Part shown: positions 59,946-64,000 of the stretch, piece by piece | Layout: the number at the start of each line of letters is the position of its first letter | How positions within the stretch are numbered: the first letter of the stretch is position 1 | From: Temnothorax longispinosus | Taxonomy: Eukaryota > Arthropoda > Insecta > Hymenoptera > Formicidae | Direction of reading: 5' to 3' | Length of the DNA stretch: 64,000 nucleotides | NCBI RefSeq assembly: GCF_030848805.1 | Contig: NC_092359.1 | Span: 18,689,579 to 18,753,578, forward strand | The notes under the pieces: generated by a model | The model's input: the letters and a program-made list of their open reading frames with translations, nothing else | The model's database searches: none | Told to the model about the DNA's origin: nothing | Made by a program: the position numbers and the translations under genes

Positions 59946-61232
59946 TAATTTATTTACTGGATAAAAGTGAATATTTTCTAATTCCAAAGTAATGTATCTT
60001 TGATTCAAGTACATAATTATTTACCATTATAAAGAATATATTCTTCGTTTTCAAACACCAACGCTTTGATTCAAGTTAACATGCTTCTCAGATCAAGTAA
60101 ATTTTTGTAGTTGAATTTTCAAAAACCAAAGTTTTCATTTTATTTATTCAAAACTAATAATTTATATTTTCATCAAGTAAATCGATATGCCTAAATATTT
60201 AATTATGTACAGATATGAAGTGCTTGAGTCAAAGAAATATTTATTAAAACAATATATATTTCGTTATTGAAAGTGATTATTTGTTTGCTTTTAGTATCCA
60301 GTATTACTAAATTGGTTTTCTTGAATTAAATAAATATTTTTTTTATTCAAGTAATTTTAAAACTTAAATTAAACAAATATTTATTTGAAATTGGCTACTA
60401 CTTTTAAGGAAATGCATTTATTACATGTAAGAAAATTATTTCACAGTTTTAAGCAAAATTATTTATTTAAATAACGATTTAAAAATAACGAAATAAATTA
60501 CTTTTTAGCAAAGAATATTTTCTTAAAAGTTAAAAAAAATTGCTAGAATTTAATAAAATAATATTTATTGAAGTAAATATATTTCAGTAAGTCTTCTTAA
60601 ATCAAAAAAATTTTGTTTTCAGTATAAAATGCATATATTCTTACATATGGAAATAATATTACGAAAATCAAATGGAGATAGTAATAACACATATTAACGC
60701 AATCACACTTTTATCAACGTAAATAATGCGTCATTATTATTGTAAGTATCTGGGATCTCGTTTTGTAAACAAGGAGTATCTTATGCTAACAAAATATAGC
60801 TTTCACGATAATAAATGTTAGGTATTCAGTCAAAACCATCTGGAATATAAAAATAAACATTAATAAACATCTTTAAATTAAAATAACGTATGCATTTTCT
60901 GGAAGCGAAATTCTTTTGATGTTAAAAATTGATTAGTTAATAATTGGCTAATTATATAGCTAATAAATTGCAATAATTACTTAACACTTTTTGAGATGTT
61001 ATTTAGATCTACTCTTGGAATCTTACAAAATGTAGATTTCTGCCGTTATAAAATGTACGTGCTGGAAATAGTATGTAATATGCCGCGTTACGTTTTGTCA
61101 GTTTTTATAGTATGACTTGAAAATAATTATTTTTAATTATTTATAATTAAGCCTGGCAACTAATTCCCCGAGCATTTGTTAATTCCAGTAGCTGCGAACC
61201 AAAGGTTGTTGTCTCTCGCAATCGGTTTACGA

Positions 61233-61349
61233 TTACGCCTTCTTCTCAGTCTTTTTCGGCAACAGCACCGCTTGAATGTTAGGCAACACTCCACCTTGGG
61301 CGATGGTGATGCCCGAGAGCAGCTTGTTCAATTCTTCGTCATTGCGGAT
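61233..61349 (-). pseudogene. His2A: histone H2A C-terminal fragment
   Basis: The minus strand reads IRNDEELNKLLSGITI, then GGVLPNIQAVLLP and KKTEKKA with a stop at 61235-61233, the exact end of insect H2A. Upstream of IRNDEEL the sequence becomes degenerate (traces to about 61500, with PVYLA-like and LAGN-like remnants out of frame). It lies in a piece missing from the matching A-B spacer, so it arrived after or during the duplication. Confidence 0.85.
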
Positions 61350-61368
61350 GACGGGAATGGGTGTGCCA

Positions 61369-61407
<39 letters not shown>

Positions 61408-63237
61408 ATTTTTCCAAGCCCGTTCCCTTGGCAGTGGTTTCGCTAGATACACTGGCAATCGAACTGGCAATTTATTTGCATGTTCCTGAACGACCAATTA
61501 TCAATATCCGATACTATGACTTGAAAATCTGTTTTTTTTCTCACCTGCGTACTTCTAAACCCCCCCAGGTACGGCTAGCCAGGTGTTCGGATTATCGAAG
61601 GAGAGTTGTCCACGCAGGTTAAAACGAAAAATTGTAATTGACAAAATTACTTGGCCAAAAGTGTCGTCAGCTCTTAGACTATACGTTTGAATTTTCAATC
61701 GTAGCGTATGTCTGTTTTATAAGTGTAAATAAATACGCAATATTAATTGTTTATTTTTATTATATTGTTCAATTTACGATAATAAATTTTATTCAAAAAA
61801 ATTTATTTGGATAATGCAACGATTTAATTATACTATTTGTTCTAGGTTTTTTGGAATTCTTGATTGCAAATATCAAAATAATATTTATCGAAAGATTTAA
61901 AGAAATATCGCGATAAGTAAAAAAAAAGTTTTTAGTGTAAATTAAAAATTATTTAATCTGAGCGCGGTATTTTTCTGAAACGCTAAGGTTGGCAGTAAAG
62001 GATCGTTAAATTGATGTGAACTTAGCGACTAGTATGAGAATGCGGAGCATCAGACGTTACTTTGTCCGAGATTTGTATCCGAGATTTTTGCTCGAATCAC
62101 GATGCATCCGCGGTTCCGGCAACTTTTATCTTGGCCCAAGAACGCGGAATGAGCTTCCAACATTGCGAACCAAAAGCGCTGAGGGTAATTTCAATCAATT
62201 TCGCTTAACTCTCTTAATCGGCGACTAACTCGTCATATGACGCTACATCGTTAATATGAATAGAGTCATTATTTTTTTCTTGCCTATACATATGAAAAAG
62301 TAGACAACAAAATTATATATAGTAAGAAATTTTGTCACAAGTAATTCTACTATAGTTGTATTATAACTTCGTTAACGTAGACAGAATTATTAATTCGTTG
62401 TTACTCAAAATGTGAAAAAAAAAAATTAGATCAGAAACAGCGAAGTTTGTAAACAGATACTCTGCATGCCGTGTAGGCTAGTCATATTAGACATCAAACC
62501 TTCCAATTAATCTTCCCAGGTTGCAACCATCATGAATCGCTTTGATTTGAAGTGCTATAAGTGGGATTTATTTTGTTTCGCAAAATTAACGCGCAATAAA
62601 AAGTTATTAACAATATTATCAACAAATAACGCGATTTTTTTTATTTTTTCTCAAATATCTCGAAAACTAAGCAAGATAAAGTAACTAAATTATACGTACC
62701 TTTTTTGTAGAGCGTAAAATTATCTACAATAATGATCTGAACGACATTTATCGTCAAGTCAGTCGTTTAGCTTGCATGCGCCGTCAAAGTCCGAGACTCG
62801 GATCTTGAAAACCCTCAATTTCATCGTTTTTTTTATGTTGCGCCGGTGTTTTTTTTCCGTCATTTAAAAGGGAATTGAAAATCCCCCAAAAATCATACAT
62901 TATCTGAGAACTACAAAGAATGCTTCTCATGATGCAACCGATTTTTTAGACCCTTTTTCTTTAGTTTGTAGCTATGTAAGCAAAAAATTTTGATTTTTTG
63001 GAATAGTCTTAGTTTTTCGCTGTTTTCAGGCCTTAGAATTTATTTTAGACGAATTTTATCATATGCATCTTGTTGTGGACAAATTTTACAACAAAAAGGG
63101 ACCCCTGTATTTTTTTCGTACGACAAACGCTGATTTTTTTATTGACGCGCAAAGTTATCCAATATTGCGCACAGGTCGGATAACGCATGTTTTGCACTAA
63201 AATAATTATTTTTTATTAAAATTTACGTGATTTTTCG

Positions 63238-63291
63238 CATTATTATTGAACCATATTGCAAAGCCGTTTTTTGTAATATGGTTCAATAATA
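63238..63291. repeat. hairpin TTATTGAACCATATTGCAAA
   Basis: ATTATTGAACCATATTGCAA and, reversed, the same sequence from 63271 to 63290, separated by some ten bases. It marks the right limit of the extra 800 bp in this spacer. Confidence 0.8.
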
Positions 63292-63336
63292 AGTGCGCAT
63301 TACTGAAAGTCCGAAAGCTCGCCGTATCGCGGACAA

Positions 63337-64000
63337 CCGCCGTAATGCAGGTCGAATGTTGTTTAACGTAATTATTAAGAATTTTATTTCATGTATAAAT
63401 TGAAATGACTTTTCCGCGAATCATTTGCAAATGACGTGTTTGAAATGCATTCTATATGTTTTGTCTAGTCACTCTAGTCAATTGCATTCCACACAGATAA
63501 TGCGCGAACGAGATGACAAAGCAAAAATCGATATTTTTCTCAGGATTTTATTTTGAGTAGATTAAAATAATTTTTCCGTAAATTAGCCGAAATCTGCAAA
63601 TAACGTGTTTAAAATAAAAAGTGCGTCCCACGTTTTGTCGAGTCAGTTAGCCTTTCACGCAAAAAATACGCGAATAAAATAACGAACGCAGTAAAGATCG
63701 ATCGATATTCTCCTCGGGATTACGAATAAATGAATCAGTGGCGGGGAAGTACGCTTTTTGTTACAGGCGATTCTTAGCTCGTGTTCGTCAGGGTAGCGAT
63801 CATGTATAACTTTTTCCCTAAAGCGGAAACGTGAAAAGTTTATCTTTTACTATTTAACACCAATAGAAAGAGATAGTTACATGAAACTTTTCACTTTTCA
63901 CGTTTCCGCTCAAGGGAAACAGTTACATGATCGCAGAAGGCCAGCCGGCTCTCGAATGTCTTTGCGTCCCTGCTTATCACGGCGTTCTGATCGGATTATT
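63337..64000 (+). promoter_or_regulatory. upstream block of a fourth CYP4 gene (D), cut by the window edge
   Basis: Collinear with 31030-31700 from GCCGTAATGCAGGTCGAATG to CTGATCGGATTATT, including the MITE at 63790-63935. In A and B the P450 start lies 3.1 and 4.0 kb after this point, so gene D is expected 2.4-3.4 kb beyond the right edge. Confidence 0.7.
63790..63935. mobile_element. palindromic MITE, gene D block copy
   Basis: Same element as 31490-31636 in the same place, with better-kept ends GTAGCGATCATG / CATGATCGC. Confidence 0.85.

Larger units (their letters stand above)
57238..60624. mobile_element. 3.4-kb TA-flanked composite element carrying two minisatellites
   Basis: Left end TA|CACTGAAAAAAAATT and right end TTTTGTTTTCAGTA|TA are inverted matches, and the flanks on either side continue the P450-downstream sequence seen unbroken after gene A (29010-29030). 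Inside: a 159-bp array, a tRNA-like segment, an M1 MITE and a 100-bp array, all rich in AAGTAAATATTT and its complement. No transposase ORF. Likely a satellite-bearing mariner-type MITE with later nested insertions. Confidence 0.65.
60625..63336. other. spacer between P450 C and the predicted P450 D
   Basis: Follows 29004-31027 in order with two large insertions: the histone H2A segment (about 61140-61680) and an unassigned AT-rich piece (about 62470-63236) that ends in a strong hairpin at 63238-63291. No intact gene seen. Confidence 0.55.

Overview
The window is AT-rich, intron-dense nuclear DNA from an insect. Split genes with GT-AG introns, CYP4 P450s with the insect exon pattern, insect-type FBXL4, eIF3c, cadherin-N and histone H2A homologies, and very many short inverted-repeat transposons all point to Hymenoptera, most likely an ant. 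The order is an inference; no marker here fixes the species. Exon limits below were worked out by hand from splice signals and reading-phase agreement.

Region by region. 1-5083: two neighbouring decayed ORFs of what looks like one transposon (a SAMD3-like ORF and a C2H2/transposase-like ORF), split by a MITE. 5322-6280: scrambled, palindromic pieces of a neural-cadherin exon. 7900-17351: an aldo-keto reductase (AKR) locus with one intact gene (12464-15037, plus strand), one decayed forward gene, one inverted fragment and one stray exon, mixed with palindromic elements carrying a tRNA-like core. 17044-19389 (minus strand): an intact five-exon gene for a coiled-coil, cysteine-rich protein of 448 residues that I cannot name. 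A tandem duplication of the shared 3' ends left one surviving partner in each copy. 20612-64000: a CYP4 tandem array with three intact genes (A 23700-27781, B 34986-40112, C 52492-57115) and the upstream block of a fourth at the right edge. A 10 kb block (about 40180-50480) with an FBXL4-like and a 5'-truncated eIF3c copy, both carrying disabling changes, sits between B and C.

The three P450 genes share eleven coding-related exons with identical phases, a 5' noncoding exon and long, MITE-filled upstream blocks. Shared insertions (B and C; B and the D block) that A lacks show that A is the outlier. B and C keep a TATA box upstream of the noncoding exon; A lacks a 63-bp stretch containing it. 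The AKR and P450 genes would both serve oxidative or reductive handling of small lipophilic molecules, but nothing in the sequence shows that they act together.

Mobile DNA is the dominant theme: a Helitron with textbook ends, a TTAA-flanked element proven by an empty site, several TA-flanked MITEs, a retroelement tail with a 12-bp target duplication, foldback palindromes, and a 3.4 kb TA-flanked composite holding two minisatellite arrays.
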